This document shows, one piece after another, positions 51,381-58,488 of a stretch of DNA of 64,000 nucleotides. The stretch spans positions 1 through 64,000 of the forward strand of contig CAVVZI010000001.1 of assembly GCA_963752815.1 (NCBI GenBank), written 5' to 3'. The stretch is from Sva-07 sp963752815. GTDB lineage: Bacteria; Actinomycetota; Acidimicrobiia; Acidimicrobiales; Ilumatobacteraceae. Both the position numbers and the translations under genes were made by a program. Within the stretch, counting starts at the first letter, position 1. Each line of letters opens with the position of its first letter. The notes under the pieces are model-generated. The model saw only the letters and a program-made list of their open reading frames with translations. It had not been told where the DNA came from and did not search any database.

Positions 51381-51547
51381 CAACGATCGTCGCGGGTCAG
51401 CTGAGTAGTTCCTGCAACCGCTCGTGTCGGTGTGTCAACCGACACGGCGGTTGTGGGAATTCCTCAAGTATCTGAACGTTCTACCCGATGTCATGAACAG
51501 CGGGGGCACGAGGTACGTGCCCGGGAAAACATCGAGCGGAGCAGGCA
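51381..51547 (+). promoter_or_regulatory. Leader/intergenic region with two perfect hairpins
   Basis: GTGTCGGT (51424-51431) pairs with ACCGACAC (51438-51445). GGGCACG (51504-51510) pairs with CGTGCCC (51516-51522). The first may terminate the PRC gene; the second sits 25 nt before the ATG at 51548 and could control its translation. A GGAGC about 10 nt before that ATG may be a ribosome-binding site. GAACGTTC near 51474 is a further short palindrome. Confidence 0.45.
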
Positions 51548-51760
51548 ATGAACACGATCGTTTTGGAGCGACTGAACACCGGCGACGTCATCGAGATGAC
51601 GACCGTCGACAACGAAGTGATCACGGTGCTGGTTCTGCTCGCCACCGACGATGCGCTCGTCCTCGACCCGTGCAACGACGAGACACCGTTCGTGCTGCGG
51701 CTCGAAGAGTTGACGGAGTACCGCCGGTTCGACGCCGAGTCGATGTTCGCTGACGCCTGA
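51548..51760 (+). CDS. Small acidic hypothetical protein (70 aa)
   Basis: A 70-aa protein (MNTIVLERLNTGDVIEMTTVDNEV at the start). It is acidic and beta-rich by appearance, with hydrophobic alternation (VITVLVLLATDDALVL), suggesting a small barrel such as an SH3- or Sm-like fold. I cannot name a family. It has a leader with a perfect hairpin, unlike the mainly leaderless genes around it. The neighbours are a PRC-barrel protein and a truncated haemoglobin. Confidence 0.6.
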   Translation: MNTIVLERLNTGDVIEMTTVDNEVITVLVLLATDDALVLDPCNDETPFVLRLEELTEYRRFDAESMFADA

Positions 51761-51842
51761 ACCGAGGGAGCGGGGTAGTCAGCGACCCGCAGCATCTTCC
51801 GGAACGGATCCCTCCCTCTTTTCCGTTCGGGAGAACTCCCCC

Positions 51843-51848
51843 TAGCGT
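51843..51848 (+). promoter_or_regulatory. Putative -10 box deciding the haemoglobin start
   Basis: TAGCGT lies 7 nt before GTG 51856. The alternative GTG at 51847 is inside the hexamer, so the shorter protein is preferred. Confidence 0.45.
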
Positions 51849-51855
51849 GGGCGCC

Positions 51856-52281
51856 GTGTCAGACACGGCGCCCACGCTGTTTTTCCGAGTCGGCGGCATG
51901 CCGTTCTTCGAACGCCTCGTCGACGCGTTCTACGCCGGCGTCGCCACCGACGATGTACTGCTTCCGCTCTATCCCGAACAGCCCGACCTGACGGGTGCGC
52001 GTCACCGGTTGACGCTCTTCCTGGCCCAGTACTGGGGTGGGCCCACGACGTACTCCGACGAGCGTGGCCATCCCCGCCTTCGGATGCGCCACTTCCCGTA
52101 CCTCGTCGGGCCCGCCCAGCGCGATCGCTGGCTGCACCACATGGGGGCCGCGGTCGCCGCGGTGTGCGACGACCCCGCGGTGTCCGACGAGCTGATGACC
52201 TACTTCGTGAACACGGCCGAGCACATGCGCAACGACACCGGGCTGCCGATCACGTCGGCAAATTACGGCACCGGTCGCTAG
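51856..52281 (+). CDS. Truncated haemoglobin (group II, GlbO-like)
   Basis: A 141-aa 2-over-2 haemoglobin. FFERLVDAFYAGVATDDVLLPLYP covers helices A-B, and FLAQYWGGPTTYSDERGHPRLRMRHFPY holds the proximal His region (RHFPY) and the WGGP signature of group II. Trp and Tyr at the family distal sites are visible (YW, TY). These proteins bind oxygen or nitric oxide and are thought to protect respiration. GTG 51856 is set by the -10 spacing. An ABC exporter gene follows at once. Confidence 0.88.
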   Translation: MSDTAPTLFFRVGGMPFFERLVDAFYAGVATDDVLLPLYPEQPDLTGARHRLTLFLAQYWGGPTTYSDERGHPRLRMRHFPYLVGPAQRDRWLHHMGAAVAAVCDDPAVSDELMTYFVNTAEHMRNDTGLPITSANYGTGR

Positions 52282-52284
52282 CGT
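52279..52284 (+). promoter_or_regulatory. Putative -10 box overlapping the haemoglobin stop
   Basis: TAGCGT: its TAG is the stop codon of the haemoglobin gene. It lies 10 nt before ATG 52295 of the ABC ATPase gene. Confidence 0.45.
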
Positions 52285-52294
52285 CACTCGGTGC

Positions 52295-53269
52295 ATGGCG
52301 GCCATCCGAGTCGAGCATCTGCGTAAGCAGTACGCGGACACCCGGGCCGTCGACGACCTCTCGTTCGGTGTCGCGGCTGGAGAGGTGTACGCCCTGCTCG
52401 GCGAGAACGGCGCCGGCAAATCGACCACGATCGAGATCCTCGAAGGCCATCGCGAGGCGACCTCGGGCATCGTCGAGGTGCTCGAGCGGGATCCTTGGAA
52501 CGCTGGGCGCGAGTTCCGCGATCGCATCGGGATCGTTCTGCAGTCGTCGGGCATCGAGACCGAGTTCACGGTCCGTGAGGTCGTCGAGCTGTATGGCGGG
52601 TGTTATCGATCACCACGATCGCTCGACGAGGTCGTCGCTCTCGCCGGACTCGACGAGAAGATCGATGCGCGGATCGGCTCGTTGTCGGGCGGCCAGCGCC
52701 GAAGGGTCGATCTCGCGCTGGGGATTCTCGGGCGGCCTGACGTGCTGTTCCTCGACGAGCCGACCACCGGCTTCGATCCCGCGGCGCGCCGTCGCTCGTG
52801 GGACCTCATCGAGTCGCTCGGGAGCGATGGCACCACGGTGCTTCTCACCACGCACTACCTCGACGAGGCCGAACATCTCGCCGACCGTGTCGGCGTGCTC
52901 GCCGCTGGTCGTCTGATCGCCGAGGGAACACCCGAGGAGCTCATCAACCGCACGAGCGGCACCGTCGTCAGTTTCATGCTCCCCGACTCGGTGGTGCCGG
53001 CCGATGCCCCATCGATATTCGCGCCCCTCGTCGGCGCCGACGTCCGCGTCGCGGGTCGCCTCGTCGAGGCGTCGATCGATCACCCCACGGCAGCCGTGCA
53101 TCGACTGACCGGATGGGCGCTGGAGGCGGGCGTCGAACTCGAGTCGCTCGCCGTGCACCGGGCCTCACTCGAAGACGTCTACCTGTCCCTCACGTCAGGG
53201 ACGTCGGAGGAACGGACGCCCGACGCCGAGCGGTCGACATCCGAAGTCATCGCCGGGGAGTCGCCGTGA
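52295..53269 (+). CDS. ABC transporter ATP-binding protein (DrrA/ABC-2 type)
   Basis: A 324-aa ATPase of an ABC-2 exporter. Walker A is GENGAGKST, the Q-loop VLQSSG, the signature LSGGQRRRVDLALG, Walker B VLFLDEPTTGFDP and the H-loop TTHYLDEAE. The C-terminal 90 residues (after LINRTSG) are the extra domain typical of DrrA-like proteins that export drugs or lipids. The TGA overlaps the permease GTG (GTGA), so the two act as a pair. Substrate unknown. Confidence 0.92.
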   Translation: MAAIRVEHLRKQYADTRAVDDLSFGVAAGEVYALLGENGAGKSTTIEILEGHREATSGIVEVLERDPWNAGREFRDRIGIVLQSSGIETEFTVREVVELYGGCYRSPRSLDEVVALAGLDEKIDARIGSLSGGQRRRVDLALGILGRPDVLFLDEPTTGFDPAARRRSWDLIESLGSDGTTVLLTTHYLDEAEHLADRVGVLAAGRLIAEGTPEELINRTSGTVVSFMLPDSVVPADAPSIFAPLVGADVRVAGRLVEASIDHPTAAVHRLTGWALEAGVELESLAVHRASLEDVYLSLTSGTSEERTPDAERSTSEVIAGESP

Positions 53270-54099
53270 GCGCGACCGGTTTTCCGTCGACGACCAGGCT
53301 GCTGTGGACCCAGACCGTCTACCAGCTCCGATCGTTCCGCCGGATCCCGATCGCGGTGTTCTTCACGCTCGGGTTGCCGCTGATCATGCTCGTGTTGTTC
53401 AACGCCCTGTTCGGATCGCACCCCGTCGACACGCCCACCGGATCGTGGTCGACGGCGCAGTTCTACACCGGTGGACTGGCCGCTTTCACTGCGGTGTCGG
53501 CGACGTTCACCAACCTCGCCAACATGGTCCCGCTCCGGCGTGACGAAGGGGTGTTGAAGCGATGGCGCGGCACGCCGCTGCCCACGTGGGTGTACCTGGG
53601 CGGGTTCATCTGTTCGGCGGTGGCGATCGCCGTGGCCGGCGCGACCGCGATGCTCACACTCGGTGTGGTCGTCTACGACCTGGACGTCGAGGCGGCGAAG
53701 GTTCCGGCGGCGATGGCGACGTTCCTCATCGGCGTGTCGGCGTTCGCCGCGCTCGGCATGGCGCTCGCCGCCGTGGTGAAATCCGCGAGCTCCGCGTCGG
53801 CGGCCGCGAATGCGATCATCCTCCCGTTGGCGTTCGTGTCGAGCGTGTTCGTGGAGCTCGACGACGCGCCCCGGTGGCTCGAGGTCGTCGGCGACGTGTT
53901 CCCGCTCAAGCCGTTCGTGGAGTCCTTCCAGGCGTGCTTCAATCCGACGATCTCCGCGCCGGCGTTCGAGTGGGCGAAGATGGGGTACGTGGCGCTGTGG
54001 GGGCTCGCCGGGTTGCTGGTGGCGCTCAAGCGGTTCCGTTGGGAGCCGAGTGGTTCGGCGCCACGCGGTCGTCGGGCGCGGCGCGTCGCCACGAGCTGA
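53266..54099 (+). CDS. ABC-2 type permease
   Basis: A 277-aa membrane partner of the ATPase just upstream, with six helices (IPIAVFFTLGLPLIMLVLFNALFG, AQFYTGGLAAFTAVSATFTNL, GFICSAVAIAVAGATAMLTLGVVVY, AAMATFLIGVSAFAALGMALAAVV, AANAIILPLAFVSSVFVEL and one near the end). RRDEGVLKRWRGTPLPTWVYL is the characteristic cytoplasmic loop of ABC-2 permeases. GTG 53266 overlaps the ATPase stop and fixes the start. Likely drug or lipid export. Confidence 0.9.
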   Translation: MSATGFPSTTRLLWTQTVYQLRSFRRIPIAVFFTLGLPLIMLVLFNALFGSHPVDTPTGSWSTAQFYTGGLAAFTAVSATFTNLANMVPLRRDEGVLKRWRGTPLPTWVYLGGFICSAVAIAVAGATAMLTLGVVVYDLDVEAAKVPAAMATFLIGVSAFAALGMALAAVVKSASSASAAANAIILPLAFVSSVFVELDDAPRWLEVVGDVFPLKPFVESFQACFNPTISAPAFEWAKMGYVALWGLAGLLVALKRFRWEPSGSAPRGRRARRVATS

Positions 54100-54110
54100 G
54101 GCTCGGCGCG

Positions 54111-54971
54111 TCAGGAGAACACGACGGTCTTGCGACCGTGCACGAGCACGCGGTGCTCGACGTGGGCGCGCACGGCGCGTGCCAACACGATCGTCTCGAG
54201 GTCGCGCCCCTTCGCGGTGAGCCGCTTCACGTCGTCGCGGTGGGTGACGTGGGCGGTGTCCTGTTCGATGATCGGTCCGTCGTCGAGTTCGGCGGTCGCA
54301 TAGTGCGCCGTGGCGCCGATGAGCTTGACGCCGCGGTCGTGGGCCTGCCGATACGGGCTCGCCCCGACGAACGCCGGCAGGAACGAGTGATGGATGTTGA
54401 TGATCCGCATCGGGAACCGGTCGATCACCGCACTGCCGAGAATCTGCATGTACCGGGCGAGCACGACCAGGTCGACCTGCGCGGTGTCGAGCACGCGTCG
54501 CATCTCGTCCTCCTGGGACTGCTTGCTCCCGGGCTCGACGGGGAGGTGCACGAATTCGACGCCGAGGTGCCGGCAGAAGTCGGCGTGATCGTCGTGATTC
54601 GAGATCACGAGCCGGACGTCGATCGGGAGCTCGCCGCTGCGCCAGCGCGTCAGGAGGTCGTAGAGGCAATGCGGTTGACGCGAGGCCAGGATCGCAGTCG
54701 GCGTCGCGATGTCGGTGGATCGCAAGTCCACGCCCATGTCGAACCGGCGCGCCACCTCGTCGAACTGTTGGAGGAACCGCTCCGGCGTGGGGCCATCCAC
54801 GGGCAGATCGAATTCCACCCGTTGGAAGAACACCGCCTCGCCGGAATCACCGATGCGGTCGACGTGCTGTTCGGCGTGCACGATGTTGCCGCGCGCCGCG
54901 GCGATGAACCCGGCCGTGGCCGCGACGATGCCCGGTTGGTCGGGGCACGAGAGCAGCAGGACCGATGACAT
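54111..54971 (-). CDS. purU: Formyltetrahydrofolate deformylase
   Basis: A 286-aa enzyme releasing formate from 10-formyl-tetrahydrofolate, which supplies formate or balances the one-carbon pool. An N-terminal ACT domain (VLLLSCPDQPGIVAATAGFIAA) precedes the formyltransferase-fold domain. Catalytic features are NIHHSFLPAFVGASPYRQAHDRG and GATAHYATAELDDGPII with Asn, His and Asp of the active site. ATG 54971 follows the SpoU methyltransferase stop by 10 nt; TAGAAC, which includes that TAG stop, sits 7 nt upstream of the ATG. Confidence 0.92.
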   Translation of the reverse strand: MSSVLLLSCPDQPGIVAATAGFIAAARGNIVHAEQHVDRIGDSGEAVFFQRVEFDLPVDGPTPERFLQQFDEVARRFDMGVDLRSTDIATPTAILASRQPHCLYDLLTRWRSGELPIDVRLVISNHDDHADFCRHLGVEFVHLPVEPGSKQSQEDEMRRVLDTAQVDLVVLARYMQILGSAVIDRFPMRIINIHHSFLPAFVGASPYRQAHDRGVKLIGATAHYATAELDDGPIIEQDTAHVTHRDDVKRLTAKGRDLETIVLARAVRAHVEHRVLVHGRKTVVFS

Positions 54972-54981
54972 GGCGCTCGTT

Positions 54982-55782
54982 CTATCGGCGCAGGGCGAAG
55001 CACGCGACGGCGGTCGCCGCGGCGGCGTTCAGCGAGTCGACGCCCGGGGCCATCGGGATCCGGACGGGGGTGGCCAGCGCCATGAGTTCGTCGCTCAGCC
55101 CGGCGCGCTCGGATCCGATCAGGATGGCCGCCCGATCCGGACGCCCGAGGTCGTCGATCGAGACCGCGTCGGCGTCGGGCGTCATCGCGAAGATCTCGAA
55201 ACCGTCGAGAGCGCGCAGTTCGGCGGCGAGGTGACGGGTCCGGGCGTGGGGGAGCGCGAACGCGGTCCCCATCGCCACCCGCAGCGACCGTCGGGCGAGC
55301 GGGTCGGCGCTGGTGTGATCGAGGATCAAGCCGTCCCAACCGAACGCTGCCGCATTGCGGATGACCGAGCCCACGTTGGCCGGATTGTCCACGGCTTCGA
55401 GCACGACGAGGCGATCGGCCGTGTCGGCCAGCTGGGCGACCGTCGGACGGGCCGGCCGTTCGAAGAGCGCGACGATGCGGTGCGGATACCCGAGCCCGGT
55501 GACGACCCGGCGCACCTCCATCCCGCCGGCGTACACGGGGCAGCCGAGTTCGCCGGCGAGCGGCGGAACGTCGTCGATGTCGACGAGCACGGCGACCGGC
55601 ACGCACCCGGCCGCTGCGGCCCGCTCGACCACGAGGTCGCCTTCGGCGAAGAACAGCCCGGCGCCGGCGTCGTCGCGCTTCTCGGCGCGGCTCGCCAGCC
55701 CGCGCTCGTTCAGTCGGAACTGCCGGAACAGAGGATCCTCCGGGTCGTCGATCGGAATGATCTCGAACGCGCCGTCGGTCAC
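54982..55782 (-). CDS. TrmH/SpoU-family RNA methyltransferase
   Basis: A 266-aa SPOUT methyltransferase that methylates a ribose 2'-O in rRNA or tRNA. An N-terminal substrate-binding region (about 1-100) leads to the SPOUT core: NPANVGSVIRNAAAFGWDGLIL (motif 1), ILIGSERAGLSDELM (motif 2) and VRIPMAPGVDSLNAAAATAV (motif 3, in the knot). The start is GTG 55782 (VTDGAFEIIPIDDPEDP); the longer frame reads through the family 1 palindrome and is unlikely to be coding. It is probably transcribed with purU. Confidence 0.88.
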   Translation of the reverse strand: MTDGAFEIIPIDDPEDPLFRQFRLNERGLASRAEKRDDAGAGLFFAEGDLVVERAAAAGCVPVAVLVDIDDVPPLAGELGCPVYAGGMEVRRVVTGLGYPHRIVALFERPARPTVAQLADTADRLVVLEAVDNPANVGSVIRNAAAFGWDGLILDHTSADPLARRSLRVAMGTAFALPHARTRHLAAELRALDGFEIFAMTPDADAVSIDDLGRPDRAAILIGSERAGLSDELMALATPVRIPMAPGVDSLNAAAATAVACFALRR

Positions 55783-55833
55783 GTTTGCGTCGGGATTTCG
55801 GAGGGACGGTGCACGGAAATTTTGACGCAAACG
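55782..55833. repeat. Long palindrome, family 1, copy C
   Basis: Arms CGTTTGCGTC (55782-55791) and GACGCAAACG (55824-55833), and a partial inner match GGGATTTC with GAAATTTT. It shares TTTGCGTCGGGATTTC with copy A. It touches the GTG of the methyltransferase gene and lies between it and the menB stop, both on the minus strand. Confidence 0.75.
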
Positions 55834-55886
55834 GGGAATGAGGGCATCGGGGGTGGGCTCAGGCTCTCAGGTCTCAGGTCTCGGTG

Positions 55887-56783
55887 TCAGTAGTGGTAGG
55901 GGAACGGCGACCAGTCGGCGTCGCGCTTTTCGAGGAAGCTGTCGCGGCCCTCCTGGGCCTCGTCGCTGGCGTAGGCGAGCCGGGTCGCCTCGCCGGCGAA
56001 CACCTGCTGGCCGACGAGCCCGTCGTCGATCAGGTTGAACGAGAACTTCAGCATCCGCTGCGCGGTCGGGCTCTTGGCGCAGATCTCGCGGCCCCATTGC
56101 AGCGCGGTCGCCTCCAGTTCGGCGTGGGGCACCGACGCGTTGACCATGCCCATCCGATAGGCGTCATCCGCGGTGTACTCCCGCCCGAGGAAGAAGATCT
56201 CGCGGGCGAACTTCTGGCCGACCTGGCGGGCGAGGTACGCCGACCCGTACCCGCCGTCGAAGCTGGCGACGTCGGCGTCGGTCTGCTTGAAGCGGGCGTG
56301 CTCCGTGCTGGCGAGCGTGAGGTCGCACACGACGTGGAGCGAATGCCCGCCGCCGGCGGCCCAACCGGGCACGACGCAGATGACGACCTTGGGCATGAAA
56401 CGGATCAGGCGCTGCACCTCGAGGATGTGCAGACGGCCCGCACGGCCCGGTTCGATCGAGGCGGCGTCGGTGCCCTCGGCGTACTTGTAGCCGTCCTTGC
56501 CACGGATGCGCTGATCGCCGCCCGAGCAGAACGCCCACCCGCCGTCCTTCGGCGAGGGGCCGTTGCCGGTGAGCAGCACGCACCCGACATCGGTCGACAT
56601 CCGGGCGTGATCGAGCGCGGTGTACAGCTCGTCGACCGTGTGCGGACGGAACGCGTTGCGGATCTCGGGCCGGTCGAACGCGATCCGGACGACTCCCGCG
56701 TCGACCGCCCGGTGATACGTGATGTCGGTGAAGTCGAACCCGTCGACCAGGGTCCACGCAGCGGGGTCGAAGATCTCGGACAC
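55887..56783 (-). CDS. menB: 1,4-Dihydroxy-2-naphthoyl-CoA synthase
   Basis: A 298-aa crotonase-fold enzyme of menaquinone synthesis. It closely follows mycobacterial MenB (about 314 aa): GNGPSPKDGGWAFCSGGDQR, ICVVPGWAAGGGHSLHVVCD and FDGGYGSAYLARQVGQKFA hold the oxyanion hole and catalytic Asp, Ser and Tyr residues, and the end is SPFPYHY. GTG 56783 (VSEIFDPAAWTLVDGFDF) is the conservative start. An ATG at 56836 in the next frame would add a Pro/Thr-rich leader (MPNEPAPPGTPTASPTG) if one base is missing there, so a small frameshift is possible. Confidence 0.9.
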   Translation of the reverse strand: MSEIFDPAAWTLVDGFDFTDITYHRAVDAGVVRIAFDRPEIRNAFRPHTVDELYTALDHARMSTDVGCVLLTGNGPSPKDGGWAFCSGGDQRIRGKDGYKYAEGTDAASIEPGRAGRLHILEVQRLIRFMPKVVICVVPGWAAGGGHSLHVVCDLTLASTEHARFKQTDADVASFDGGYGSAYLARQVGQKFAREIFFLGREYTADDAYRMGMVNASVPHAELEATALQWGREICAKSPTAQRMLKFSFNLIDDGLVGQQVFAGEATRLAYASDEAQEGRDSFLEKRDADWSPFPYHY

Positions 56784-56858
56784 CGTCCCGTCGGCGAAGC
56801 GGTCGGCGTTCCGGGAGGCGCGGGTTCGTTGGGCATCTGCCCATGTTGGCCGATCCGG

Positions 56859-56864
56859 TACGTT
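56859..56864 (+). promoter_or_regulatory. Putative -10 box of the hydrolase gene
   Basis: TACGTT, 6 nt before ATG 56871, in the region divergent from menB. Confidence 0.4.
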
Positions 56865-56870
56865 GCGCCC

Positions 56871-57656
56871 ATGCCCCACGCCGACGTCAATGGTCAACGC
56901 ATCTGGTTCGAGGACTCCGGCGGTGCTGGCCCCGCAGTGATCCTGGCGCACGGATTCCTGATGGACACCGACATGTTCGCCCACCAGGTCAGCGCGCTGG
57001 CACCGAACTATCGGGTGATCACGTGGGACGAGCGGGGATTCGGGCAGACGGAGTTCGACGGTGAGCCGTTCACCTACTGGGATTCCGCCGACGACTGCCT
57101 CGGGCTGCTCGACCACCTCGGCATCGAACGGGCGGTGGTGGGCGGGATGAGCCAGGGGGGATTCATTTCGCTGCGGGTCGCGTTGCGCGCTCCGGAGCGG
57201 GTGCGCGGGCTGATCCTGCTCGACACGCAGGCCGGCGTCGAGGATCCGGAGGTTGTTGCGGGGTACGACCAGATGCGCGACATGTGGCTGTCGGTCGGAC
57301 CGGTCGACGAACTCGCCGACAACGTCGCCAACCTCATCATCGGCGATCCCGCGGTGAACCCCTTCTGGGTGGCCAAGTGGCAGGCGCGTCCCAAAGAACT
57401 CTTCGCCCAGCCCTACGCCACGCTGGTGAGCCGCGACGACGTCACGGACCGGCTCGGTGAGATCACCTGCCCCGCCGTCGTGATCCACGGCACCGAGGAC
57501 ACCTCGATCACGATGGATCGGGCCGAGGCACTGGCGGATGGACTGCCGGGCGCGGGGCCGGTGGTCAAGGTCGGCGGTGCGCACGCCGCCAACCTCACGA
57601 ACCCTGGCCCGGTGAACGCGGCGATCGTCGAGTTCCTCGAGTCGATCGGCGACTGA
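56871..57656 (+). CDS. Alpha/beta-fold hydrolase
   Basis: A 261-aa alpha/beta hydrolase. ILAHGFLMDTDMFAHQV is the oxyanion-hole segment, TWDERGFGQTEFDG follows, and VVGGMSQGGFISLRVAL carries the nucleophile elbow GMSQG. The acid is probably Asp in HGTEDTSITMDRAE and the His lies in VGGAHAANLTNP. Esterase, lactonase or haloperoxidase-like activity cannot be told apart. ATG 56871 is divergent from menB. cofE starts 3 nt after its stop, so they are likely cotranscribed. Confidence 0.88.
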   Translation: MPHADVNGQRIWFEDSGGAGPAVILAHGFLMDTDMFAHQVSALAPNYRVITWDERGFGQTEFDGEPFTYWDSADDCLGLLDHLGIERAVVGGMSQGGFISLRVALRAPERVRGLILLDTQAGVEDPEVVAGYDQMRDMWLSVGPVDELADNVANLIIGDPAVNPFWVAKWQARPKELFAQPYATLVSRDDVTDRLGEITCPAVVIHGTEDTSITMDRAEALADGLPGAGPVVKVGGAHAANLTNPGPVNAAIVEFLESIGD

Positions 57657-57659
57657 CGG

Positions 57660-58409
57660 GTGGCGTTGCAGATCTTCGGTGTCGTCGGTCTCCCCGAAAT
57701 CGAGGCGGGCGGCGACATCGCAGCGCTCGTCGTCGAGGCCGCCTCGGTGTCGGGCGCGCCGTTGGAGGACGGCGACGTCGTCGTGGTGACCTCGAAAATC
57801 GTGTCGAAGGCCGAGGGCTGTGCGATCGAGCTCGACGACGTCGAGCCGTCGACGTTCGCCGAGTCGTGGGCGGCGAGGTGGGACAAGGATCCCCGGGTCG
57901 TCGAGGTCGTGCTGCGCGAGTCGCGTCGCATCGTCCGCCAGATCGGGCCGGTGCTGATCACCGAGACCCATCACGGTTTCATCTGCGCCAACTCCGGCGT
58001 CGACCAGTCGTCGAGTGGCGCACACGGCCGGGTGCTCGTACTCCCGCTCGATCCGGACGCATCGGCTCGCCGCTTGCGGTCGCGTTTCGCCGAACTCGGC
58101 GTCGACGTCGCGGTGGTCGTCAGCGACACGTTCGGCCGGCCATGGCGGGAAGGGCAGACCGACATCGCGATCGGTGTCGCCGGGATCGCCCCGCTGTACA
58201 GCTACATCGGCCAGCACGACCCGCACGGCCATGAGTTCCGCGTGCAGGAGATCTGTGTCGTCGACGAACTCGCCGCGGCAGCCGAACTGGTGAAGGGCAA
58301 CACGAGCCGCGTGCCGGTAGCGGTGATTCGCGGCCACGACTGGACCGTCGACGACACGGCGTCGATGGCCCCGGTCCTCCGCGACGCCGAACGCGACCTC
58401 TTCCGCTGA
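57660..58409 (+). CDS. cofE: Coenzyme F420-0:L-glutamate ligase
   Basis: A 249-aa CofE that adds glutamates to F420-0 using GTP. IFGVVGLPEIEAGGDIAALV opens the fold, DVVVVTSKIVSKAEGCAI, ITETHHGFICANSGVDQSS and VVVSDTFGRPWREGQTDIAIG are diagnostic, with metal- and GTP-binding Asp and Glu. In mycobacteria this domain is fused to a C-terminal nitroreductase (FbiB); here it stands alone. The partner cofD is 35 kb away. GTG 57660 gives a good N-terminus. It is convergent with an M20 peptidase gene behind a perfect long hairpin. Confidence 0.9.
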   Translation: MALQIFGVVGLPEIEAGGDIAALVVEAASVSGAPLEDGDVVVVTSKIVSKAEGCAIELDDVEPSTFAESWAARWDKDPRVVEVVLRESRRIVRQIGPVLITETHHGFICANSGVDQSSSGAHGRVLVLPLDPDASARRLRSRFAELGVDVAVVVSDTFGRPWREGQTDIAIGVAGIAPLYSYIGQHDPHGHEFRVQEICVVDELAAAAELVKGNTSRVPVAVIRGHDWTVDDTASMAPVLRDAERDLFR

Positions 58410-58410
58410 A

Positions 58411-58488
58411 CCTGTCGCGTGGGGTCAGGCACTTCGCGACAGGTCGCGATCGCCACCTGTTACGAAGTGCCTGACCCCGCGCGACAGG
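58411..58488. terminator. Long hairpin filling the gap between convergent cofE and M20 peptidase genes
   Basis: Arms of 26 bases (58411-58436 and 58463-58488) match at 25 positions, and the one mismatch still allows a G-U pair. They include GGGGTCAGGCACTTCG. The loop has a second stem (ACAGGT with ACCTGT around GCGATCGC). It starts one base after the cofE stop and ends one base before the M20 stop, so it occupies the gap exactly. A two-way terminator or a REP-like palindrome. Confidence 0.85.

Noticed and set aside
56784..58337. Upstream half of an open frame continuous with menB
   Set aside because: It lies opposite the hydrolase and cofE genes; MenB similarity begins only near 56783.
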